Shown here: positions 13,074 through 24,380 of the stretch, piece by piece
Layout: each line of letters starts with the position of its first letter
How positions within the stretch are numbered: the first letter of the stretch is position 1
Source of the DNA: Verticillium longisporum
Taxonomy: Eukaryota; Ascomycota; Sordariomycetes; Glomerellales; Plectosphaerellaceae
Direction: 5' to 3'
NCBI GenBank assembly: GCA_019188255.1
Contig: JAETXT010000005.1
Span: 3,100,001-3,164,000 of the forward strand
Length of the DNA: 64,000 nt
Made by a program: the position numbers and the translations under genes
Notes under the pieces: model-generated
Databases searched by the model: none
What the model was told of the DNA's origin: nothing
Seen by the model: the letters and a program-made list of their open reading frames with translations, nothing else

Positions 13074-16000
13074 ATGTCTAGCGCCAACAGCATTAAGGTT
13101 GTCGCCCGGTTTCGACCGCAGAACAAGATCGAGTTGGCATCGGGCGGTCAACCGATTGTTTCCTTCAACTCCGAGGATACCTGCTCTCTTGACGTACGTC
13201 ACCCTTCACAGCCGCTGCGACCTGGAGGTTACGGATGAGATGCGCAGCTTGCTAACCTATATCTGCCGTCTTTTTAAACAGTCCAAGGAAGCACAGGGCG
13301 CCTTTACCTTCGATCGCGTGTTTGATATGGAATGCAAGCAGTCCGACATCTTCGACTTCTCCATCCGATCCACCGTCGACGATATTCTCAACGGATACAA
13401 TGGCACCGTTTTCGCCTACGGCCAGACAGGCGCTGGCAAGTCCTATACCATGATGGGTTCCAGCATCGACGACGAGGAGGGCCGAGGAGTCATTCCTCGC
13501 ATCGTCGAGCAGATCTTCGCCAGCATCATGTCCAGCCCCAGTACAATCGAATACACTGTGCGAGTCAGCTACATGGAGATCTACATGGAGAAGATTCGTG
13601 ATCTGTTAGCGCCGCAAAACGACAACCTGCCGGTCCACGAGGAGAAGAGTCGCGGAGTTTATGTCAAGGGTCTGCTCGAGATTTACGTTTCCAGCGTGCA
13701 GGAGGTCTACGAAGTCATGAGGCGGGGTGGTAACGCCCGTGCCGTGGCGGCCACCAACATGAATCAGGAGTCTTCGCGATCCCATTCGATCTTTGTCATC
13801 ACCATTACCCAGAAGAACGTCGAGACAGGCTCGGCAAAGAGCGGCCAACTCTTCCTTGTCGATCTTGCAGGCAGCGAAAAGGTCGGCAAGACGGGCGCCA
13901 GCGGCCAGACATTGGAGGAGGCCAAAAAGATCAACAAGTCTTTGAGCGCCCTCGGCATGGTCATCAACTCCTTAACGGATGGCCGATCCTCTCACATTCC
14001 GTATCGCGACTCGAAACTGACACGCATCCTGCAAGAATCTCTCGGAGGCAACAGTCGTACGACGCTTATCATCAATTGCTCGCCTAGCAGTTACAACGAT
14101 GCCGAAACCATTAGCACCTTGAGGTTCGGAACGAGGGCCAAGGCGATCAAGAACAAGGCAAAGGTCAACGCCGAGCTCAGCCCCGCCGAGCTCAAATCTC
14201 TGCTCGGAAAGGCCAAGGGACAGATCACAAACTTTGAGGGTTATATTTCCAGCCTGGAAGGCGAGATTCAGATGTGGCGGTCTGGAGAGTCTGTCCCCAA
14301 AGACAAGTGGGTAGCCCCACTCACCGACGGCCACTCTGCCCCCAAAGCAGAGGCTAGTGCACCTCGACCTTCGGCGCCTCCGAGACTTGCACCGGCAAGT
14401 GGGGCAGAAACGCCCGCCATCTCCGAGCGCGCAGGGTCGCCCAGCCTGCCGCTCGACAAGGACGAGCGGGACGAGTTCCTGCGTCGTGAGAACGAGCTGC
14501 AAGATCAGCTTGCTGAGAAGGAAAGCCAGTATGCCGCGGCAGAGAAGGCTCTCGGCGAGACCAAAGAGGAACTTGCCTTCCTTAAGGAACATGATAGTAG
14601 AACCGGCAAGGAGAACGAGAAACTCACTGCAGAAGTTAACGAGGTTAAGATGCAAATGGAGCGCTTGAGCTTTGAAGGAAAGGAGGCACAAATCACGATG
14701 GACGCTCTTAAGGAACAAAACTCGGAGCTGACGGCCGAGCTGGACGAGGTCAAGCAGCATCTCCTTGATGTCAAGATGAATGCGAAGGAGAGCGGAGCAC
14801 TCCTCGACGAGAAGGAGAAGAAGAAGGCTGAGAAAATGGCCAAGATGATGGCTGGCTTTGATCTCGGCGCAGATGTCTTCAGCGACAACGAAAAGGCCAT
14901 CGCGGATGCCATTACTCATCTAGAGACCCTGCGTGAACAAAGCTCTGGGGGCGACGCTGTTGCGCCCGAAGAATTCCATACCCTCAAGGCCAGATTTGAG
15001 GAGATCCAGAGCATCGTCCGTCAGGCTGAGCTCTCAGTCTATCGCTCATCTTCGAGCGAGGCCGAGACTCGCCGCCGTTTGGAGCTCGAAGACCGACTTG
15101 CAGCCGTGCAGGAGGAGTATGAGTCGCTTTTGACTCGCAATCTGAGCGAGGCCGACGTTGAGGAGGTCAAGGCCCGTCTGGAGAACGCTTACTCGAACAA
15201 GCAGACTGCATCTTTGCAGGCTGTGGACGAGCTCAAGGCCGACATGACCCACAAGGCCGCCGAAAATGGCAGGCTTCAGACTCTGATTGAGGATCTGCAG
15301 CAGCGGGTCAAGGCCGGCACCGCTGCGCCCATGGCCAACGGCAAGACAATCCAGCAGCAGATTGCTGAATTTGACATCATGAAGAAGAGCCTCATGCGCG
15401 ACCTCCAGAACCGCTGCGAGCGCGTTGTCGAGCTTGAGATTTCGCTCGACGAGACGAGGGAACAGTATAACAACGTCCTTCGGTCATCGAACAACCGGGC
15501 TCAGCAGAAGAAGATGGCCTTCCTGGAACGCAACCTCGAGCAGCTGACACAGGTTCAGCGACAACTCGTCGAGCAAAATTCGGCTCTCAAGAAGGAGGTA
15601 GCTATTGCCGAACGAAAGCTCATTGCTCGCAACGAGCGCATCCAGAGCCTCGAGAGCCTGTTGCAGGACAGTCAAGAGAAGTTGGCCTCCGCGAATCACA
15701 AGTACGCTGCCCCCTGTGCCATCCCTATTCTTGTCGGCGGTCGTTTCCTTCCTACATTCACCAGGCCCCGGTTGCACTGGGGCTACTCATCCCGCTCTCC
15801 CACGCCTCGTTACCGCCTACAATCCCAATATCCTTTGCACAGTAGTCTCTCTATTCAAGATGTATCTAACGATTGGTGCCTTGTAGATTCGAAGTCCAAC
15901 TCGCCGCAGTCAAAGAACGCCTCGAGGCGGCCAAGGCCGGCAGCACGCGCGGCCTGAACTCGCCGTCGCTCGGCGGTTTCAGCTTTTCCGGCGCCGGCAG

Positions 16001-16130
16001 CCGCATCGCCAAGCCCCTCCGCGGCGGCGGCGGCGGCGAGCCCACGGGGCCCAGCATCCCCGTCATCAATAACATTCAGCAGAACGAGGGCGGCAACAAG
16101 CGAAGCAGCTGGTTTTTCTCACAGAAGTGA
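13074..16130 (+). CDS. kinA: Conventional kinesin heavy chain (kinesin-1)
   Basis: Exons 13074-13193, 13282-15701 and 15887-16130 encode 927 residues, the normal length for fungal kinesin-1 such as Neurospora Nkin. The N-terminal motor domain has the P-loop GQTGAGKS (residues 87-94), switch I NQESSRSHSIF, switch II LVDLAGSEK, and the microtubule-binding HIPYRDSKLTRILQESLGGN. A Pro/Ala/Ser-rich hinge (near 14330-14440) is followed by long coiled coils. The C terminus carries the fungal kinesin tail and ends in a Gly/Asn-rich stretch and SSWFFSQK. The last intron interrupts the coiled coil at NHK|FEVQLAAVKE. This plus-end motor moves vesicles and dynein towards hyphal tips. Confidence 0.97.
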
Positions 16131-16909
16131 AGGGGATTCGGCGACGAAGGCGACCCGTTTGCATACCAGCAGTGTTCCATCACGGTCGACGGGACAGCAA
16201 AGCGGGGACAAGGTGACGCTGCTTAGACCGCCTTGCATCTGACACTCCTGAGTTTGGACACTGCATTCAAGGCTGTGTGTTGTTTGTGGCACATGGCCTG
16301 ACTGTTCCCCCCCTCATCTTCTTTGTCACTATACCACATGAGTAGAGCGCCGGTCGGGAGGTACACAGACTTATAGATGTGACGGCGAAACGGGCATGAG
16401 AGCGTGGATACATCGAGCGGAGACAGAGGTCGCGGCTACGCTGCCTTGATTTCACAGTCGTCAGAACGAAGTATGTGTGGCAGGTTGATGGATGTGCTAT
16501 GCTTGACATTGACGGCCTAAATGAGAAGAAGGGGAAGTGGCTTTTGGCACGATTACATGATGGTTGAGAGCTCGAGAGGAGAGATAGACCAGAGGCCCCC
16601 CGTTCCTGCACATATGCCGGACTTCAAGTATTATGACAACAGAACTCATGAAATAAAACGAATGGACGATACAGCTCCAAAAGCATATGAGTGAAGTGTA
16701 TGCGAAAAAATCCAATTTACACCAAGAAAACATGACTCAACAAGGCTCACTCCCCCGCTCTGTCGCTCACAGTATGGCTAATTCCAATGGCTGATTCCAA
16801 GAGGAACATTGAACATCTTCGGAGTTAAGGTCTGTCCACCTAAAGGATTCAGTCTGTCCAAAGCGCCGCTTTGATCGCAAACTCAGTAGGTATCAAGAGG
16901 CAGAGACGT
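16131..16909. other. Convergent intergenic region, kinesin / membrane protein
   Basis: About 780 bp with the two 3' untranslated regions. No coding signal or RNA gene was recognised. Confidence 0.55.
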
Positions 16910-18109
16910 TCACTGCTTGCGTGTGCTCTGTGCGTGGAGGAGCATGTACTCGGGAATGATCACAGCAGCCATGATGAGAATGGCAGCGATGCCAACCAAG
17001 AAGACTTTGACGTAAAGCTGGACAAGACGGCGCCAGGCAGCGGCGGAGAAGGTGTTCCCGGCCTCGGTCATGCTGACAAAGCCCTCCCCACCAAGGACGG
17101 CTGGGGCCACGGCGCCGCCCAAAGAGCGGTCACAGGGGCTTATAGTGTCATCAGCCTCGGGTAATAGCGAGGCCTGAACGCGGACGAGAACAACGTGAGC
17201 TGGAATGACAAGCAGGACAACAACAGCGAGGCTCGCCAGGACAACAACGACGTCCTTCCAATTGTTGTCATTTGCGTTGATAGCCCAGGCAACCAGAGAA
17301 GGCGTGAAGCGGGCGATCTGCGTAACAAGCCACAACAGGGCGACGGGTCGAGCAGTAGCTTCGAGCGTGCGGCGGAAAGCGGGCGCGCGTGACCAGAACC
17401 GAATGGGAGAACGGGGGGTCATGACGATATGAAGCCATGCGGTATCCAGCTGAACCAAGGCCAGGGAGGCAGGCAGGAGGGCAAGGAAAGCAAGGCTGGT
17501 GGGGAGCACAAGCATAAATATGACCAAAATGATTGAAGTCAGCAGCGTATAGGCGAAATAGCAGGCAAAGCCGCGGAAGAAGGCACCGAATCCGCCATTA
17601 GAGCGAACCAGACGAGTGGTAGCACGGATGCTCGAGGTAATGGGAAGAGTGCGGCCAGCCGGAGTGTGGACAGCAGGAGCGCGGCTAGCGGAAGCGTGGC
17701 CAGCAGGAGCGCCAGGAGCATCGGGGACCTTCTTCGGGCCGTTGTGGAAAGCCGCATCATCAGCGAAGGATGCAGTCTCGTCGTCATCCAGGGAGACACG
17801 GTCGTAAGCGGAATCGTTCTCATCTTCGACCATGGCTAGCACGGGAAAGACTCGCTGGAAGGTGTAGAAGGTCTATCAGGTCAGCCGAGTTCATATTTCA
17901 CGTCTTACACGATTGGCACGACTTGAGAGACATACGATGATGAGAAGAGGGAGAAAGATGATCCAGTCGATGAGAACAATAAGCAATGACCAAGGAGGGA
18001 GCTGATCTTGGGTGGTGTTGGTGTGCCTCTTGGAGAGCGACACCGGACTGTCAGCGAGTCTTCGGTAGACAGCGGTCGCGATAGCGACGCCGGAGCTGAC
18101 GGGTAGCAT
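16910..18109 (-). CDS. Multi-pass membrane protein of unknown function
   Basis: Exons 18109-17936 and 17872-16910 (phase 0 intron, GTATGT donor) encode 378 residues. I do not recognise a family. The visible layout is a short N-terminal region, one membrane segment (WSLLIVLIDWIIFLPLLIIV, around residues 39-58), an acidic and then Ala/Pro-rich loop of roughly 90 residues (DENDSAYDRVSLDDDETASF onwards), and then four or five further hydrophobic segments (near ACYFAYTLLTSIILVIFMLV, RPVALLWLVTQIARF, DVVVVLASLAVVVLLVIPAH, VFLVGIAAILIMAAVIIPEY). It ends with a short cytosolic-looking tail STRKQ. There is no catalytic motif. The amino-acid usage and clean splice sites argue for a real gene, probably in the endomembrane system. 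Confidence 0.75.
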
Positions 18110-19746
18110 GGTGGCTAGGACGCAAAAAGTGATGAAGAAAAGCAGAAATGGGGTTTGTGAATGAAAGCGATGCCCAAGAGACGTAAGGTTGAGGGAAAGC
18201 TAAAGTTCGGAGGTGAGTTATGAAAGTAAGAATGACTGATGAGAATGAAATGCGAATTGGCCTTGTTGCGTGACAACAGTCGCGAAGCGCCAGGCTTGCG
18301 GCACAGTCGGGTGGGGTCGTGCAAGGCAACAGCGGCACAGCCCCTTCCAGCTTCCATCGCCACCTGCTTACCTGTCTACGTATCTGCCTAACTACCTGCC
18401 AAAGGTGAGGTAATGTACATTAGGTACCTAGCGGCCTGTCATTGAGCCTGCTCCCGGATTAGGCACTTTTGTGCCACTGATGGTTGTTTCAACTCAGGGG
18501 ATCAGTGAAACCTCTCCCACGTCGACAAGGGCCTCTTCCTATCTCCTCTTCCTTACGCTAAGGTACCCAGGGTCGATACTTGGGATAGATATTATGTCTT
18601 CGTCCAGACACCCGGTAGCAGCCTCTGTGGTACTCCATTACCCTTGCCAGCGAAGCCCCTTTACACATTCGCCACCAGGTACCAAGCGAGAGTCCTGCCC
18701 ACCTTACCTACTTATCTACCTACCTAAGGTACCTTAGGTAGGTAGGTATGTATCTTCAGAGCTTGGGCAGGATTCTCGACTTTCAGCCCTGTACCTAGCC
18801 CCCCTTGGCGGCTATTCCCACGAGACATGCCAAGAGGGCAAGGCGCAGGCGGGGTCTTCCATTCCTTGTGACATCAACGTGCCGTCAAATACAAGCAGAA
18901 ATCGTAATGTGGCTCCATTTTATAGACACAGCGTATAGCTGCTTAGCTTCTTTGAGGCATCTCTTGAGTTCGTGGGGAATCTCATACTTGCTGGAATTCA
19001 CGAATACATCACTGTGAAGGCCTCAGGCCTTCGGCGCACACGCCACATCTGACGAGACCAGACCTTGATTCGACGACCACCTACACGGATCCTCCCTGCT
19101 GGAGGCTCGATTCTTGCATGTCAGTAAAGCATGCAAGTAAACATTGAATGTACACATGGGAGGTGCCGCAGACAAGCAGGCAGTGGTTCACTGCGACAGG
19201 AGGGCGAATGGCGGTACATCGGGATACAGGCCTCAGATGGCCGACCAGACATTGATTGCAATTCACAGGTGCGTCCAAGAACTGCGACTCCCATGCTCTA
19301 TTTGCGGTGTTCCTTTCCATCATTATACATCTCAGGTTAGAAGTACGAGCTCTGCCTCAGCACAATACTTCTGCGTTGAAAGCCTCAAATTTGGGTGACT
19401 TTAGCAGGTTCCTAAGTACGACTGGGGAAGTTCATCATTCCTGAACCGGTTGAACGCGCCACGAATGGCCAACGTTTCGCTGCACAGACGAGAAAGTGTA
19501 ACATGGACAACCCAGATGGTGTAGCGCGAAGATTGCGACCTCAAAGGTCAATAACAACCATAGTTCAGGTGTCAGTAGTACCTACCTTAAGAGCTAGGTA
19601 TCCGTGGCCCACTTGTGACACTGGACAGTAAATCAGCACCCCACCCAGAGCTACAGTTGCACTCACTCTACCACTACATGCTAGAAGCTAGCAAACAACA
19701 CACAACAGTGAGGGAACTCGGTCTACTGAGAAGGGAACGAACGAGC
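18110..19746. other. Divergent intergenic region, membrane protein / PPM1
   Basis: About 1.6 kb without a recognised gene. It contains a cluster of TAGGTACC-type motifs, including the 30-bp palindrome at 18716-18745, and further copies near 18411-18430, 18557-18571 and 18791. A shorter palindromic stretch lies near 19016-19032. Open frames here look spurious. Confidence 0.55.
18716..18745. repeat. Perfect 30-bp palindrome of the CCTA/TAGG type
   Basis: The left half CTACCTACCTAAGGT (18716-18730) is followed by its exact reverse complement (18731-18745), with no spacer. It is the best copy of a motif family built from TACCTA and TAGGTA that recurs in the noncoding parts of the window. Confidence 0.9.
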
Positions 19747-20910
19747 ATGTCTCATGATACGATACCGAATCTCCTGTCACTCCGCGGAGCTCGTTCTGCT
19801 CGCGGGCGTGGTCGGACCACAGGCCCCCCAGGCTTCCCCTCGCGAGCGACCAATGACCAGGCCATCCAAGGCACTGACGAGGATGCGGCCGCCTCCCGTC
19901 TTAGTGCCGTCTCGCTTGGCTATCTTCAGGACCCTTTTGCCCAGTACTTTGTCGAAACACAAGCGTCGCTGGCGCCACGTCGTCTGCCTATAATCAACAG
20001 AGGCGAGTTTTGACCTTCTCCCTACCGACGTGCTGTTCTCGTGCTTGAACGCATGCTGACCTGGTAGCCAGGCACATACACCAGGACATGTGCGCTCAAC
20101 CAGCTTGTGGACTCATTCTTGGCCGAGGATGATGGCTCGTTTCCGAGTCAGTCGAAGGAACGGCAGATCGTCTCGCTTGGCGCAGGCACTGACACGCGCA
20201 TTTTCCGTATTTTCGGAGGGCGGGCGTGTCACAACCTGACATATCACGAGCTGGACTTTCCAGTGACTGTAACCAAAAAGTCGCGCCTCGTGTCGGCAAT
20301 ACCTCCCATGACGCGAGTCCTCGGCGAACAGGTGCCTCAAGCGGATGGATCATGGAGCTGTCGCCCGCCTTCTGGCGGAGAGTACTATTGTCATGGCATT
20401 GACTTGCGTGAGTTACCTCAAGGCGGGCACTCACAGCTGAAGGGCTTGAAGAAGAATGTGCCTACGCTGCTGATATCAGAATGTTGCCTTTGCTATCTCG
20501 AAGCTTCAGCTGCCGAGAGTACGGTCCAATGGTTCGCAGAACAGATTGAGAACCTCGCCTTGGTCGTATACGAGCCTATCCGGCCTCATGACCCATTCGG
20601 GAAGATGATGGTTTCTAATTTGGCGGCTCGAAGGATAAGGATGCCCACATTAGAGAGCTACCCCTTGCCAGCGGACCAGGAGGCCCGGCTCCGGACTGCA
20701 GGCTTCAAGCATGCGAGCGCGCAAACTATCGAGTACATTTGGGAAAACTGGGTGTCGTCCCAGGAGAAAGAAAGAGTCAACGGTCTTGAGGGCCTTGATG
20801 AGGTAGAGGAATGGCAATTACTCGCTGATCACTACGTCGTGGCATGGGCTTGGAGAGGCGAAGGATTCGATGGCTGGCAAGGCGCCCGCAACAACGATGA
20901 AAGTAGGTAG
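19747..20910 (+). CDS. PPM1: Leucine carboxyl methyltransferase (PP2A methyltransferase, Ppm1/LCMT1)
   Basis: Exons 19747-20002 and 20072-20910 encode 364 residues. The enzyme uses S-adenosylmethionine to methylate the C-terminal leucine of the PP2A catalytic subunit, which controls its assembly with B subunits. The SAM-binding loop is [16 protein letters not shown]. Other family blocks are [20 protein letters not shown], the conserved [26 protein letters not shown] and [14 protein letters not shown]. An Arg/Gly-rich N terminus ([12 protein letters not shown]) is also typical. The only intron begins with GC, not GT (AGAG|GCGAGT), and ends CCAG; no GT donor gives the conserved RGTYTRT junction in frame. 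It is a close convergent neighbour of the complex I gene, with about 126 bp between stop codons. Confidence 0.95.
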
Positions 20911-21036
20911 TGCTCCACGCATAGCTCTCCTAGAGGTGTATCGTCTACAAACGCAAGCCCGAAGGTAGGGGCAGAAAATGTACGTTCGAAACCTCGTCTG
21001 AACTAGTATACACCAATAAAAGGTAACAAAAACAGT

Positions 21037-21883
21037 CTAAGAGGACTTGCGCTCAAATGCAGTCCACTGGCCTTCGGCAGGCTTCTCCTCCAGATCTTCC
21101 CAACTGCAAAATACGTTAGCGTGAGTTCCAAGAGTATGTGCAGTAGTCCAGCCTTACACTTTGGACTTGACCATAGTGTCGACCAGGCCAAGCTCGCCTT
21201 CAGCCACCTGGATGACCTCTTCAATGAGACCCGCCCCGATCTTGATCTCAAGCTCGGCAATCCTGTATCCAGTCAGTTTCGATATACCCAATTGACGCGC
21301 CAGGGAGATGTGCATACTGGTCCGCCGTCAGCTGCGGCTCCTCCTTCCACTGCAATGGTTCCTCGGCTCTGAGATCCTTGCGCTCGGCGAGCACCTTCTG
21401 GTCAGCCCTCTCAGCCTCCGTCCTCAAGCCCTCAGACCCAGGACCCTCATCAGCCTCGCCGTCCCACTCCTCAAGCCGAATATCACCCTCCTCGTGCTGC
21501 TTGCGGACGATAAACGTCTTATTACCCAGCTTGACGATGCGGGCTTCACTGCCGTCGAGACGCCCACTGGCGACACGGAACTGCTCGGGGTTGCCGCCCA
21601 GCTTCTGCGACAAGTCTTTGTTTTCGGCGTTCCACTCCTCGTAGCCCGGCGGCACGGCGGCCTCGACGAGCGCGAGGCGGTGCTTGGTGACTGCTTCAAC
21701 CGATTGGCGGTAGAGGGAAGACTCGGGCATCTGCTTGAGCCTGTCGAGGGTGCTTCCGTAAAGGTAGAGCAGTGCGGACCTCGGGCTGTTGTGCGTCCAG
21801 AGACCTGTGGGGCCTGTCGGGGTGCCGGGCTCAAGGTAGCGCGCCTTCTGGACGCTTGCCAGGAGGCGGAGTGTTTGCCGCAT
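21037..21883 (-). CDS. NDUFA5: Complex I subunit, NDUFA5 / 29.9 kDa type
   Basis: Exons 21883-21318, 21262-21158 and 21103-21037 encode 245 residues. The protein is the fungal form of the NDUFA5 (B13) accessory subunit of mitochondrial NADH:ubiquinone oxidoreductase, known in Neurospora as the 29.9 kDa subunit. The N terminus MRQTLRLLASVQKARYLEPG looks like a cleavable mitochondrial presequence. The family core follows: GLWTHNSPRSALLYLYGSTL, RLALVEAAVPPGYEEW, and the C-terminal helix GAGLIEEVIQVAEGELGLVD, which ends VWEDLEEKPAEGQWTAFERK. The fungal version is about twice the length of the animal one because of an added region after the LYR-like part; this one fits. All splice junctions are canonical and the phases close. 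Confidence 0.93.
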
Positions 21884-22587
21884 CTTTATGGGCTGTTTGT
21901 CGATCGTCGGATGCGCGATGGGTGGTGATGACTGGCGGTCGTGATCAGGACGTACAGTGTCGAGCAGCAGTTGAGCTCTGGACCGGGTTGATGGTTGGAC
22001 TTTCGATGGTCAATTGGCGAAAGCTGATTGGTAAAGTGGGAATGCTCTGGAGGACGACGGTCCATTACTAATGATTCACGTGATGGTGTGCCCCCCCGCG
22101 GGGACCCATAATTGACGCCTATGCGCGTGGGCCATGTTCAGTCTTGTCTGAAGTCAAGGGGACTTGAGCATCAAGATTTCGAGTTCCGCTTCCCCAAACT
22201 TCGCAGCAGATGCAAACGTGGACCTGCCCATGGCGGACCTTCAGTGAAATATCTTATCCATGGATCTCACTCAGTAGGCGAAATGATCTCCCAGCCATCA
22301 ATGATTCCACTTGATTTCAACAGTATCAGGGCGAGAACCTCTTGAATCTCAGCGTGTTGCTGTTTATCCCAGTCACATCAAGCACGCGTGGCATGTCAGT
22401 GGTGCAAATGTTCACAAGTAGGAGAAGCTTTAGCTGCTACAGAAATGGAACCTCGTGCACACCCACCAAGCGAATGCGACAAAAAGAGATTATGCACGAC
22501 CCGGCCGTGCCATCTTACAAAACTGTGGGTTTCGATCCCTGAGTATCGAAAAATCAACAAGAGCATTCCGGCTGCGACTTACTCCCC
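21884..22587. other. Intergenic region, NDUFA5 promoter / GVP36 3' end
   Basis: About 700 bp between two minus-strand genes. A GGGTTTCGATCCC string near 22527 slightly resembles a tRNA T-loop, but no tRNA folds around it. Nothing else was recognised. Confidence 0.5.
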
Positions 22588-23898
22588 TTACGCGGCGTTC
22601 TCACGGCTCTGCCGGTAGCTTGTCTATTTCAAGAAGTCAGTACTCCATGCCATTCGCAAAAGTCGTCGTACGACGTACCTCTTGCTCAACCTGGAGGCCA
22701 TCCACGACAGGCGCCAGTTCGCTTAGGATCTCGTAGGCCTTCTTGTGATATTCAATCTGCGCCGCGATTAAGTCTGCCAGGTTGCGAAGAGGCTCGGGGG
22801 TGTCGAGAACCTTCATCTTCGAATTAGCCTTCTTGATCATAATCATGTCAGACTGCCTGGTTTCTTACATTCTTCATGACGCCAACAGCCTCCTCGGTCT
22901 GGGTAACGAATTCGTCCTCGGCCTTTTCGATCTCCTCCTGGGCCTCAGGGCTAAGCTCATGAGATTGAGGTTGGTCACCCTGTGCGGAGCCCTGGGCGAG
23001 CTTCCAAGTGGTGCCGTGAGCACGAGCCTTGACAGCATCGAGTGTGAGGCGTGCCTTCTCGACGTTCTTGCGAGCGCGAGCGGCGAACATGAGATTGGTG
23101 TTCAGAGTAGTTGTCCAGCTGTTTAGAAAGTGGCTCTGGATCTGAGCGTCTTGGGCGAGACGAGCCTCGCCGACGCTCTCCTGGGCGAGAGCATACTTCT
23201 CCAGGGCCGTCGCAAGAGGGTCTTCACCGGCACCGGTGTGCTGCTGGTGCAGGACTTGGCTGCTGGACAGACTGGCGCGTGCAATCGCATGGTTAAAGGT
23301 CTTGGGCTGCGGCTTTGCAGAGGGGGCGCAGTCAAGGCGGCTTGTGCTTCCGCAGGGGAGCTAGCGGAGGAAAGAAGGCTGACCTTCTCACTCACGGTAC
23401 GGCCAAGATCCTGGAACGTCTCCTTCAGATTGGGGGGGTAGTCGTAAGCCTCGTTGGAGTATTGAGACCTGAGTAACACGTGTCAGCTAGGTCCAGTGGG
23501 GGGGTTGATTCGGTATTCGGAGCGTTGCAGAACCTACGTCACGGCCAGCATCTTCTGATGCACAATCTTCAAGGCATCGACGCGCTTCTCCAAGTCGATA
23601 TAATCGGGCGGGAGTTGGGTCTGCAGAGGAGGGGACCCTAGATGTCAGTGCGCGCTCTACGGAACGCGGATTGAGGTGATGTGCATCGATCCATACCTTA
23701 TCTTCAGCCTGGCCAAGCTGCTCCTTCGTGTATTGGAAGGTGCGAGAGGCGAATGGGGTGATTGAAGCCCCGAAGGAACTATAGCAGGGTCCGGTCAGAT
23801 CACGGATCGTGGGGTCGCCCAGTCGAGCCGGGAACCAACTGGATATTCGAGTGAAGCTGGACTTACGTGATATTCTTCCCGAAGTTGCTGAAATCCAT
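22588..23898 (-). CDS. GVP36: Gvp36-type BAR-domain protein, with a frame break
   Basis: Six exons: 23898-23867, 23778-23697, 23620-23538, 23468-22869, 22810-22679 and 22623-22588. It starts MDFSNFGKNITSFGASITPF and ends SYRQSRENAA, giving 321 residues. Helical blocks include LPPDYIDLEKRVDALKIVHQ, YDYPPNLKETFQDLGRTVSE, FAARARKNVEKARLTLDAVK and AAQIEYHKKAYEILSELAPV. This is the BAR family of yeast Gvp36 (a Golgi and endocytic membrane-curving protein). In exon 4 the frame breaks at five G on the plus strand (23322-23326). One extra base restores LTAPPSAKPQPKTFNHAIAR and makes the exon phase right (1+600 nt). Exon 5 could instead begin at 22816, adding Met-Lys, because two AAG acceptors lie six bases apart. 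Confidence 0.87.
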
Positions 23899-24380
23899 CT
23901 TGAAGTATCTCAAGCGCGTATTTTGAGCTTATGAGCGAATTTTCGATGGCTATTTATCGGACGAGCTCGATCCGTTGCGAGACAAAGTGGTTTGCTGGTC
24001 GTGATATGAGGTGCTTGTTGGCAGTTGGTAATTCAGCAATAGAAGGTTGCCTAAGGTAGGTAGGATAGTATCATCACAAGCTCTCCAAGGGGAACTACGT
24101 AGTGCAGGGATTCAAGGCACGTGCGCTGCACCCCGATTACCTGCACGTGATCGCGCTAATGTGAGCGCGAGCGCGTCCCTGCCTTGGCAGGGGTTACATG
24201 TTCCTGGTCTCTACAGGTTCAACAGGCTCGACAGCGACACGATGAGGTGGCTGGGGTCACCAAGTCGCCAAATTGATACACACAGTGGCAATCAGCTGCT
24301 CCTGGCATTCTTTTCTAGCTGTCTTATTGCCGCTGTATTGCATTGCAATACTCCTAATCCTCTTCAAATGGCATCTCTCG
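23899..24380. other. Intergenic region, GVP36 promoter / ARG2 3' end
   Basis: About 480 bp between two minus-strand genes. It includes one CTAAGGTAGGTAGG copy of the dispersed motif near 24050-24064. No coding signal was recognised. Confidence 0.5.

Noticed and set aside
22520..22545. tRNA-like T-loop string GGGTTTCGATCCC
   Set aside because: Neither a matching acceptor stem nor a D arm or anticodon arm could be found around it, and the T stem pairs at only three positions.
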